A DNA stretch of 64,000 bases from contig JAJEKV010000104.1 of NCBI GenBank assembly GCA_021234155.1, forward strand, positions 3,213,985 through 3,277,984. Direction: 5' to 3'. This document shows, in pieces, positions 12,880-23,402 of the stretch. Each line of letters starts with the position of its first letter. Position 1 is the stretch's first letter. This DNA comes from Isoetes taiwanensis. Lineage: Eukaryota; Streptophyta; Lycopodiopsida; Isoetales; Isoetaceae. Under the pieces are notes generated by a model that saw only the letters and a list, made by a program, of their open reading frames with translations, was not told where the DNA came from and made no database searches. Made by a program: the position numbers and the translations under genes.

Positions 12880-13372
12880 GGGGGGAGGGGGGGGAAGGGG
12901 GACGTCCCTAAGGCCCCGAAGGGGCCAAAAAAATTTTTTTGCAACACAAACCATTAACATCCAATATATAAAAATTAAATCCCCCAACACATAACAACCA
13001 TTGACATTAACAACCAACACATAACTACCATTGACATTAATTAACACAACCATTGGGTCCAACACATTTAAATTAAAATCCCCCTTAAACCCCCTTTGAT
13101 TTGGGCGCATATTCACACGGGGGGTGACGTAGGGCAGCGAGAGCCCTCATAATTGTATTTTGCACGTACAAAATCAACACCATATAGTATTCCGTTTGAA
13201 ATCTTATAGTATTTTGCGAATCTTGTTATACAGTATAGCAAATTTTGTACTTGCATACCCCACAAACGAGGAACTTTACGTACGGTGTAGATTAAGGAAT
13301 AAGTGGTGAATATGCCTATCCAACAGCTCTCGTTGCCCGGAATCACCCCACGTGTGAATATACACCCAAATC
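12880..13372. mobile_element. Foldback (long inverted repeat) DNA element, copy 1
   Basis: An inner pair of inverted repeats is visible: 13098-13147 (gatttgggcgcatattcaca...) and 13325-13372 (reverse complement). They enclose about 180 bp. The left arm continues outward through C-rich runs to a GGCCCCGAAGGGGCC palindrome at about 12921. The same body and the same outward extension, on the opposite end, occur at 40277-40867. The two copies together imply a long terminal inverted repeat, with the right arm truncated in this copy. No transposase is present. Confidence 0.7.
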
Positions 13373-16300
13373 ATTGTGAATCATTGTGAATCATTGTGAT
13401 GTAGCATCCAGCTCTTCAATGGTCTTTATCATTAATATGGTTAGACTATTCTTATTCAAGTGTGTAATTTTCTAATAATTCAACATCAATGTCAAGCAGG
13501 TGGGTGTCGAATGGATTGCCACTGACTATTTATGTCCAATGGATTGCCACTGACTATTCATATTCGATATGTTACATTGCTGGCGATAACATTCTGCGCC
13601 ACTTCAGCAATGTAAAGTGGTGGGGGCAGGACCCATCTGGGTGTGTTGTAAAGTGTCACATGTCCGATAGGACGCTGCCTTGTGGCGTGACGTTAAAATC
13701 TCTCTTCTTCTCTTCTTCTTCATTACCTTCAGTCCATTACTACAAGAAACAAGGTGCAAATAACACAACTTAGAGAAGAAGAGAAACTCAGACATAGTTA
13801 CAAGATGTAAATTTGAAGATTTGAAGAGCGCATGATAATCAATGAATTAATACAATTATTATATTATTAATGTGTGCGTAGGCAAATGGGACTACATGAG
13901 CACGTATTCCTTCATTTATTACTTTTCTCATTACAACCTTATTTTTCTCATTATAACCTTACTGCATGTAAATCTATTAACATACATTTTACAAATTTGC
14001 AGAATTCAGGAACTTACATCTCATACTAATCAATATATGCTGCATCGTATATTTTATATGAATTTTATAAATGAATCAATACATCATATGTTTTTATGTT
14101 TTGAATAGAGTGTAAATGCATCGTATATTGTACATTTTATATGATGTACATTTATATCATCCCTTTACCAAGTTAGTATCCTTAATTAATTAACAATATG
14201 GATGTCCATCATAAAGCTATCATTATATACACAATATATATGTCCCAAGCAACTCTCACTTTCCATCTACAAATTGTTATTATATGCTCCAACATGACAA
14301 CTGTTGCAAAAGACAAGTAATGTTACCAAGGTGGGGATTCTACCTAGGTTTTATATGTCCAACATTCAATGTATCCTAACAAAACAATTAGACTAACCCA
14401 AAGTATTCGTTGATTGAGAGCCCTTTCATGGGGGATTCTCAGATCACTATGGCCGACTTTCGTCCTTGTTTGACGAGTCAATCTCACAGTTTTATTATGC
14501 ACTTCTATATTTGTATAGCTCAAAGTGAAAACCATAGGAATCAATGGGAGACTACAAAAAGAAATAATTTTAAATCCAACTAAGTATGAGACGAGCCCAG
14601 CCCTTTTGGCATGAGCTGTCACCCGCATTATACCATTACATTTAAAACAAGATGGACCTAGCTATTATACAAAACTAAACATTCATACTCAACAGATATT
14701 CACATTGATCACAAAGTGACAACAACTCATATACATAACGTTCGAAGGACCACATCACCTAGCATAATATCACACCACAGATAGCCTCATGGCTTATAGA
14801 GTTTGTATGCTAACAGCATATCAAAGGATAGCCAAAGACGTCTATACAAATGAAAATACAACAAGTTCACTCAAATCCTCCATCTGAGGTGACTGATGAA
14901 GACCCAGTAGAACCAGAACCCTCAGAAGGTTCATTTTTCGACTCTCCATCTAAGAGATGAATCCTCTGTTGTCTCTGCTTATACTATATCTATCGGAAGA
15001 GGTCAGTCAGTATCTTGTAAATCCGGTGCTTCGATACCAGCTCTGGCTCGTCCCAAGTTTCTCGAAACCACCACGTCACAAAGGAGTCTAAGTGTAACGT
15101 GATACTAGGCTCATCCGGACGTGCCATCTTTAATACATACAACAAGCAAGATGGGCTAGTCCACAAGAACTAAGTGGGAAAAACTGGGTAGGAAACTAAC
15201 AATCCTACTAACAATGAAATAGCCACCCATGTTCAATATATGATTGCAGCAATTTACCTCGCTCCATTTTCCTGCAAGAGGTTAGACGATTAATCTCACA
15301 CAGTCTCATGCTAAATGCATAACTACATGCCTGGGATCCATGATCCAACCCATCTTTCCCCTTGGGTCGTGATCCCAAGGAGACATATTCCAATGTACGT
15401 ACATGCCTTAAAACAAGGGGGCTCTTCCCTTGGGCTCATCCATCTAGCCCTCTGGCCATGGATGTGGAGTTACACGGCCGCCCCACCCCTCCGAAAATGG
15501 GATGATACAAAAATGCCATGTAATACTTATTATGAATCTTTACATAGTATAATCTTACAAGATGGACTCAAACCATATTCATAAATACTATACAACATAT
15601 ATGCAGTATACCCACATGTCACAACATAATAATGAGCACTGGCAATACTATTTTATAGCACGAGACAAGCGTTGCAAATGATAGTTAACAATCTAGCAAA
15701 AATATAAATTTAAAGCAAGGAAATTTCATATTCAATGGTCTAAGCTTATAACACTAGTATAGGTTAAAGCATAGTTCTATTATTAGTATATTACGATACT
15801 GTTCTATGATTTAAAATACCAAGGCTTGCAGTAAGTTTCTATAACTTGAAATATTAAGGCTTGCAAAAGTGTGGTTTTAGCACAAACTTATAAGCCAAAC
15901 GAGGTACAAAATCTACCTTTCAATTTGTGAGTTGGGATCATGGTATCCTACATTACAGGACTTCAGATCCATGGTCTGAGAGGCCTAGAAATGCCCAAGA
16001 GATGCTAGCCTTATTTTCTAAAGTTCCATTGACTATGATAGACGGGATAAACACATCTTCGGAACCCAAGATTATAGACCATGATAGCTTAGCAAGGTGC
16101 TATTCAATTAGAGTTCTAGATAGACTACGTTTTAAAACTTAAAGGCTTAATTATTCTCTTATTAGAGGTAGGGGGATACCGGACCATGGTATTCCTCTAA
16201 AAAAAACAGATCGCGGCCCTGCTTGAGATAATTTCAAAGGTAATTTCAAAGCAGGAATCAGATTGATAAGACTTCAAGATCAGAGATTATTACACGGAGG

Positions 16301-17896
16301 TCGGCATACAGCATAAGAACGGATGCCCTCGACAAATTCAGAGTCAGGTTAGATTCACAGATGGCTTCACGGTTCAGAGAATAATTTCTGTTCAGTTTCT
16401 TGAGTTCGTGAAACCTAGAATAAAAGTCGGACTCCAAGCAATTAGCAGAAATCAATATGGCAGCACAAGAACAGATCACAATTCTCTGATATTCCTAGGA
16501 CAGATCACAATTCTCTCTCCCCTATTTTTATGGTGCTCACTCTTTTGAGTTTAATATATTAAGGATTTAAATAACCTTAGCTAATGTATTTCTACAGTTT
16601 TAAATGCCACCACTACCATAACCCATGGACGCATATCAACAAGGTCGTTAGATGATCTACACCAAGGCCACTAGGTTCGTTACAAATTATTGAAAATGCA
16701 ACAAAGATGCAACATCCAGTTCTTACCATACAACAATATCTAATCACTCATATTCCAACGGAAGGACATAATACAAGCCACTATGACCACGTATTTCCAA
16801 ATTTCATAAAGGGAAATGTTCAAAACTTCAACATACATCTTTATCCATTCCATTCCTTGACCTATTGTGTGGTTCAAACAGAAAAGACTCAATTTGCTCA
16901 CAACCATCAAGATCTACTCAATCAAAATAAAATGATGAGTAATGCTAAATACCACTCCCCCTTCAAACCAAACAATACTAGTTATTATGGTGCCCGGCGT
17001 TGTCGGCGTAAATACAATTTTATTGTAGAAATATATGGATAAGATGTAGGATTTAGGAACATGTGTAGGGTTGTCAATTATGCTCATTTTTAGTTATTGT
17101 CCAAGTTGGCTGTTCATGCCATATGCTCATGCACCGGGCTTTAGTAATAACATATGATGTTGGGGTTAGTGTTGTGTTGATTCATATTCTTGCTTTTTTG
17201 TGTTTTAAGTATTGTGTTTATTCTTATTCTTAGTTTCCATGCTTGTGCAAGACTCTTGTGAGTTTCCATGTTTAAATTTGTTCTATTCATCGACCTCTGT
17301 GGTTTGTGCTCTATAGTTGGTATGCATAGAAGCCATGCTTGCAAACAATTGGTGTCCGAGTGGCTTGGATTAGGATTTGGAGAGAATCAACGATGACCAC
17401 AAAATTGTCTGACTAATTAGATTTCTAAGGAATTTTTTAGAGATTTTGATTATGCATGTGATATTGACTGTTGTGGATTATGAGGTGTGATAATAACAAA
17501 TGGTTGTCCCTAAGAAAGCAATGTTGGTGCAGTTGTCATTTTATAATCACAAATGCCATATGGATATTGCATTCAAAATATGTTGAAAATGCCACATAAA
17601 CATTACTCTTGGGTGTAGTTGATATGATGTGATCGCGAATACCATATGAAGTTACTTTTGGGTGTAGCTCACATGATGTGATCACAAAAATTAGTTTATG
17701 CTAATGTACAATTTCCACTTCTTGATTGGCTAAAATATTGAATAATCAGAAAATAATATAAAAGATTATATTGCCAGTGGCACTCAATAACACCAATTGT
17801 TTGGCCCTGGCAAGTACACTATTGTCTGAATATGCAATGAAGCCTAAACGGAGATATTGCCAGTGGCCGTTATGATATAATGAGAGGGACCTTGGT
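13373..17896. other. AT-rich intergenic stretch
   Basis: It begins with 'atcattgtga' repeated three times (about 13370-13400). The rest has a few low-complexity AT runs and only short open frames. At about 17520-17700, two copies of a 'gggtgtag..atgatgtgatc' block repeat. A short degenerate minus-strand ORF at 14867-15127 is listed separately. No domain, RNA gene or element end is recognised. Confidence 0.3.
14867..15127 (-). pseudogene. Small degenerate ORF of unknown function
   Basis: The minus-strand frame starts with ATG (MARPDEPSITLHLDSF...), has two stops about 45 codons in, then continues with a Ser/Gly-rich end to a final TGA. Codon use and composition look protein-like over the whole length despite the two stops. 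I do not recognise the family; a decayed retroelement accessory ORF is possible. Confidence 0.3.
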
Positions 17897-19140
17897 ATTT
17901 TTTGAAGAATATAAGAATATATTAAACCACTAGAATGCGATCAAGTACAATGATAAGTGTGATGCTAAGAAATGAAGTGCCCATCATGATTCACAATCTG
18001 TAGGAATGTCGACCAAATTTCCCGCTTAACTGCGCCAGACAAACTTGAGACTTGGTAAGCCTGCCACAACTTATGCCTCAAGATCGGAACCAACCGAAAA
18101 GGGCTAAGCACTGCATTCTGAAAGACCTTCGCTCTCCGTCTTTTCCAAATCAACCACAGAAGCCAAGCTCTGCATAAATGGAATGCCTGCTGCTTGGCCA
18201 CTGGCCAACTGCTAGGAAAGACTCCCAAGAGAATCTTCTGACTGCACAGTGAAGACCCAAAGAGGGCTCTCACCCAGGACCAAGCTACCCCTACCTCTGT
18301 GCATAGGACAAAGCAGTGCTCAATGGTCTCTCGACACCTCCCACATAGAGGGCATGTTTACGCTTTACACGAGGCTTGAACACGTGGACTCGGACATTCA
18401 CCCCGAGGCTAAAACCCTAGTGGTGCAAGATGTGCCACAAAAGGGTACCGGATTTTAGGAGGAGGCAATGTATTCCACGCCCACTTCCACATGGCGGGCC
18501 ACTTACTCCCCGGAAGCTTAAGCGACCACTTATCCGGCTTGACAACGTGTCCCGGCCGCAGAAGCCCATAAGCCGATGCTACAAACCGAGATGCATCAAG
18601 TCCACTATGCGACTTCCAAACGCCATTGACTTGAGAAGACAACCGCAATGGAACAAAGATAGCAATTCTAGCCCAAGTCCGTATGTCCCACCGCCGAAGG
18701 CCAAATCGTTCCCTAAAAAACTCCCACGGTGCCAGATGACCCTCCCAATACCAATCACGGATGGATGTCACCCCTGCAGCAATCCATCGACGCTGAGTAC
18801 CTGGTTGTAGGGAAGAGGCCAAGGGAGATGCAGAATCCAAGGGCACCCAGAGAAAGGGCGATGAGGCTACGATACACCTGCTAGGGTCCAATGAAAAGAG
18901 AACCTTGACCACCTTCCAGGCCTTCAGGAGACCCTTAAGAAAAGGCGAAGCATGAGGGAATGGCCGCAAATCCTCAAACAGATCCCACGGCAACTGAGCC
19001 GGAATTGCTGGCTTCCTAAACACAATAGAGTGGCGAAGCGACTGTGCCAACAGAGCCAAACCTGGGTATTGCAAGGGTAGCGTATACTTGCGATTGTAGA
19101 AATCAAAGAGTTATACCATATGTGCATTAGCTCTAATTCA
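17897..19140 (-). mobile_element. 5'-truncated LINE, 3' part of ORF2
   Basis: The minus-strand frame 19074-18409 and, after a frameshift, 18273-17965 give the C-terminal region of a plant LINE ORF2. This is the tryptophan-rich domain after reverse transcriptase, with a zinc-finger CPLCGR...ETIEHCFVLC near 18310-18360 and the conserved tail QNAVLSPFRLVPILRHKLWQ. After the stop, a short 3' UTR ends in TTCTTCAAAAAA at about 17897. That 3' end and the C-terminal protein match the fragment at 40330-40640, so both belong to one LINE family, distinct from copies A and B. Catalytic RT blocks are missing, so the copy is inactive. Confidence 0.75.
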
Positions 19141-19755
19141 AAAAAAAGGCGCTAATAATGACTCTCAAAGCTGGCTTACTTCTACATTTAAAAAAAAAAG
19201 GACAAAAAAGGAAAAATTCAATACCAAAAATAAGAACATGGGCAATAAAAATCATGGGCAAGCAAGATCTTGTACATGGAAGCCACAAACTTTATTGTGC
19301 TCTATTTTCTACGATGGTAATAACACTGTAATGTCTCCAATTGCAAAGGTCTCACTCTTTCCGCTATTTTCTATGATCATTTTCTATGATGGCTACAACA
19401 TTACAAAAGATGTGTGCTAATTTCTCATGTGCCTTGCATACTGTGTTTATTATTTCATTCAACAATTATACTATGTGGCAATTATGACATCACAATTATA
19501 AAGATACGAAGGATACAACATAAACAATTTAAAAGGTTGGAATAAGCATAAAACTCATTTGGCACACTCATTCTTCACACTCATCTGCTTTTAAAAATCC
19601 ATCAACATGGCTTATCCCTCAACACCCTGTTTTAAGCCTTTAACACCGTGACTTATCGTTCAATATCCTCTTTTAAGCCTTTAACACCGTGTGAAGACAT
19701 TCCATGTGATCAATTTGAAATTCTAGCTTCTCCAATATTAGATGATTGCATGTCC
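19141..19755. other. Intergenic spacer left of the Tat-like element
   Basis: AT-rich, with a small repeat ('taacaccgtg' and 'ttttaagcctttaacacc', about 19620-19695). No gene recognised. Confidence 0.3.
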
Positions 19756-21739
19756 TGTTGAAGGTATTCCTGGCAAACCTTCAACCTCAATGGTGTAGAA
19801 CCTCCTGCCTATGAAAGTCTGCTAGAAAATTCTTAGGGCAACTAAGTGCAATTGATCAAACTGACCGGGTCAATTTTTGGTCAATAGCCCAACCCGAGAA
19901 CTCTTTTTTACAAATGTATGAACAATGTCTTTTCAAGTTTTGTCAATTGGAATAATTTCTGATGATTCTGAAGAGTAGGTGCATAGAGTCCTTTTTTGAA
20001 ATCTGATGCCCCCTTTTTTCTTTATGAAGATCTTGAATAGAAAGTAGCAACTTTAGTTCTAAGGTGAAAATTCTCGTAGGAAATACAGTACTTGATTGAT
20101 TTCTTTTGCTAATATTTGGCTTGTGAAGCAAACATCTACACCTAGACTTGTTGATTGAATTGAGATTATTAATTTGCTCTAATACTATGCTTTAGGTTAT
20201 CAAATGAGAATAATGCTTACCAAGTTCGGATTTTCTTTCATTGAATCATCACACAGAATAAGAACATAAATTCCCAAGCTCAGAGTCTTGGGCACAGGAT
20301 CGGAAATAATCAAATGAAGGTACACATTCAAGTAATTTGCATCAAATAAATAGATATTTCATGCAAGGCAGGTCATTCTTAGCTCATGCTCCGCAAGTCC
20401 GCTCTAGATACAGTCACAGAAGTTGAATCTTTCGTACAGAAGCCGGCCCTTGTTTCAAAAATGTTTTCCCTTTTTATTTTCTCATTTCCGGCCTATTCTT
20501 GACATCAAGGTTTGTTTGGTTTTGGTTTTATGCATGTTACGATGTTTCTTGAGGCACAAGAGTACAAAAGGGATGCTCAGGCTATTGTCAGGCCGGATCC
20601 ATCGGAAAAGTCGGATCTTGGCCTGACCTTTTTAGGTCGAAGAATTTTGCAAAGCGGAAATATCCCACAGGCCTTCTTCGCAAAATAATACCAGTGTAAC
20701 GTGGCACACGGGGATTTGGGTGTAATAACACTTAGGCAAGGGGAATACACAGAAAAATCATTTGTTAGCATTTTCTAACCATAGGGCACTCTTCCCTAGA
20801 ATCCAAAATATAGAGCCACACCATGGTCTATTTGGGAATCTTTTTTGTGCCACATGGAATCTTTTGATGCCCTACCCTATGGAAGATTCTTCTTGGAAAA
20901 AAGGATTTTGGAATGGGATGGTTTTGAAGATTGGACATGTGGCAAGCATAGGGTATGTGTAGGCAATCCAAGGATGACATGGCATGGGGTGACTAGGCAT
21001 GTGGTGACTTGGCAAAAACTTTTTCCCTAGTCAAAAAACTTTGTGAGATGAAAAAAAGGAATGTGGTGTGTGCCAAGGTGGCCAACTTTGGTGAGGTGGA
21101 TGATGACATGGCATCTTTTGTAATGTAAATCCATCAAATGCAAATTTGGCCAATTGTTTTGACCATGTTTGGGCTTATCTTTTGCACAAGCAACTTGATG
21201 TCGAAAAAATGTCTACCTTCTCTCTACCTTTGTCTTAGAGAGAGAATGTGTCATCTTGACCATTGGTAGGTCAATTCTTGTACGGATTTTCGTGTCTCAA
21301 GTGAATGGAGGGTATATCATGGATGGTGTGAGAAGTTTTTTTACTATTTGAGCCATTTTGGGTTTGTATGGAGGCAGAGATGAATGGGGTGAGGCAAATG
21401 GAGGCAAGGGTTGCTCAAAGTGTTAATCATGTCCAAGAATCAGAATTTGGGTGAATATCTTACTTCTCAAGGGGTCTTCTCATCTTGATACTGCCATGGA
21501 GCTTCTTTAAGTTGACCTTGCCTTCCTTCTTGTGTGACTTTGACTTTTTCATCTTAAATCCTTTCTTGTGATGCTTCAAATGAAAGTCCTTGCTTGGTTT
21601 TTCAGCTCGAGCTCTTGAGTTGACTTGGTCTGCACATGTTTCAACAAGTTGTTAGCCACTAATGTGAAATGCCATTTGCTCTTCTATGCTGCCAAATCAT
21701 GGCAGCATCATGCTAAAAAAGGAACAAACTGGTTTTTCA
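19756..21739 (-). repeat. 3' LTR of the Tat-like element
   Basis: Plus-strand start TGTTGAAGG, giving ...CA on the coding strand. It matches 27824-29951 closely. A 183-bp block (27873-28055 in the other LTR) is missing. The inner end is placed at about 21739 because a purine tract (AGTAAAGGGGC on the minus strand) precedes TGAAAAACC there; the visible match to the other LTR stops at 21693. Confidence 0.75.
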
Positions 21740-21764
21740 GCCCCTTTACTCTTGAAAGCACTTT

Positions 21765-22240
21765 TCTAAGTAGGTTGCCTTGGATGGGAATGTGATAGGC
21801 AACCTATAGGATTCTGGAAATGGAGAATGAAGCAGGTTTTGTGGACGTGGCCAACTGGTGAAGGATGATCATGGAATTTGCTAATGCACCTGCATGACAA
21901 TTGAAGAAAGATTAGGAATGCTTGTGTTTCCAACCAGTTGCCTTTGGTGTGAAGGTGATTGGCAACTTTGGGGGTATGAGTGATGCAAATGAGTGCAGAT
22001 CTGGGTGAAAATGGCCAACTTATGAAGGATGGAGATGGAGTTGCTGATGCACTTGCATGACACCTGAAATAACATTAGAAACTTTTGTGCTCACAGTAAG
22101 TTGCTTATTTTATGAGAAGGTGGTTAGCAACTTTTTCAGGGATCTGAGTGATGTAAGAGAATGCAAATTTCAGTGGTGAAGGCCAATTGGTGAAGAGTGA
22201 AAATGGATTTGCTGATGCACCTGCATGGAAACCAAGTGTT
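21765..22240. repeat. Three diverged tandem repeats (~165-175 bp) between pol and 3' LTR
   Basis: Each unit contains 'gttgcctt...ggtg...ggcaac', then 'ggccaact(g)gtgaagga', then 'gctgatgcacctgcatg'. The last motif recurs at about 21885, 22047 and 22220. The repeats lie in the untranslated stretch after integrase, where Tat/Ogre elements often carry tandem repeats. Confidence 0.7.
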
Positions 22241-22430
22241 TGTTACATTTGAACCTGTACTCCTGGTTCTTATCTGAGAACTGACCTTGATTATTTCTTC
22301 AAACCTGTTTGCTATTTTATACTACCTGGCAAATAACTGAACCATTCAACCACATTTGCAATGCTAATTCTACTTAACACCTAAGAGTAGATTAATCTAG
22401 TCTAATCTACATTTTGTGCATGATGTATAT

Positions 22431-23402
22431 TCATTCAAAAAGAATTAAGGCAACATGCTGCTGCCAGTACCTCTTCAAGTGCAGTACATTGATAGGGTTG
22501 AGCAACTCATGTCCATCTGTAAGTGATTTTAACCAATATGAGTCTTTTCCTGCAACTCCAACCACCTCATAAGGACCTTCCCATAGATTTTCAAATTTGG
22601 CTGCAACTTTCTCTCTTGCTTTGTTCCATTTTAGTACCAATTCCCCAGTTCTCAAGATCTCTTGTAATTTGTGAGCACCTTTAAATGCTGCTACATCTCT
22701 TGCTTTCTTCAGTTGTATTGCATTTTCAGCTTCATACCTATGTTCTTCGAACTGCATCAACTTTGCCAACCTGTCCCTGTGAGCTTCTTCCATTTCCAAG
22801 TTAGTTTTATATGCAAGCCTAAGTGAAGGCAGCTCAAGTTCAATAGGTAAGATGGCTTCAATCCCATAGACTAGGCTAAAGGGAGTATGTTTAGTGGCAG
22901 ACTTTGTGGTGGTTCTGTATGCCCAAAGTGCATCATAAAGTTTCAAATGCCAGTCTTTTTTTGCCACTGTTATAGTTTTTTGTAAGATGGACTTTAAGAC
23001 CTTGTTGGTGGATTCCGCTTGGCCATTGCCTTGAGGGTAATAGGCAGAGCTTTTTGTATGTTTCACCTTGAGGGTATTTAGCAATGTGGCAATAACATCA
23101 TTTATAAATTGAGTGCCCCTATCAGAGATGATTTTCAATGGAATTCCAAACCTTGCACATATGCTCTCATGAAGGAATCTGGCAGTGGTCAGGGCATTTG
23201 CTTGCCTTAATGGAACAGCCTCAGCCCATTTGGTGAAATAGTCAGTAGCTACTAAGATATACTCATGCTGAGCAGAAGAAGGTGGGTCTATGGGCCCTAT
23301 AAAGTCTAATTCCCAAACTTGGAAAGGTCCAGAGATACTATGGCTGTGAGAGGTGCTGGTTGCAGAATTCTTTTGCCAAAAACCTGGCATTTGTGACAGC
23401 AC
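22431..23402 (-). CDS. Integrase catalytic core and C-terminal domain of the Tat-like element
   Basis: Continuation of pol in a shifted frame. The DDE triad is visible as Asp in ELDFIGPI, Asp in IISDRGTQF and Glu in GQAESTNKVL, with usual spacing. A chromodomain-less C-terminal region follows, with the Gypsy GPY-like motif LWEGPYEVV and a final LKRYW. The zinc-binding N terminus (HEGVCGGHY...CHKC) is encoded just upstream in the 23306-25360 frame. The join is a one-base frame difference near 23370, next to short homopolymers, which inactivates this copy unless it is a sequencing error. Confidence 0.85.
   Translation of the reverse strand: MLSQMPGFWQKNSATSTSHSHSISGPFQVWELDFIGPIDPPSSAQHEYILVATDYFTKWAEAVPLRQANALTTARFLHESICARFGIPLKIISDRGTQFINDVIATLLNTLKVKHTKSSAYYPQGNGQAESTNKVLKSILQKTITVAKKDWHLKLYDALWAYRTTTKSATKHTPFSLVYGIEAILPIELELPSLRLAYKTNLEMEEAHRDRLAKLMQFEEHRYEAENAIQLKKARDVAAFKGAHKLQEILRTGELVLKWNKAREKVAAKFENLWEGPYEVVGVAGKDSYWLKSLTDGHELLNPINVLHLKRYWQQHVALILFE

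Noticed and set aside
12860-12905. G-run (ggggggggagggggggg) as a G-quadplex regulatory site
   Set aside because: It lies at the eroded end of a foldback element and is not matched in the second copy; more likely slippage.
19751-19755. TGTCC as target duplication of the Tat-like element
   Set aside because: The sequence after the right LTR (from 29952) does not match; the right end appears clipped.
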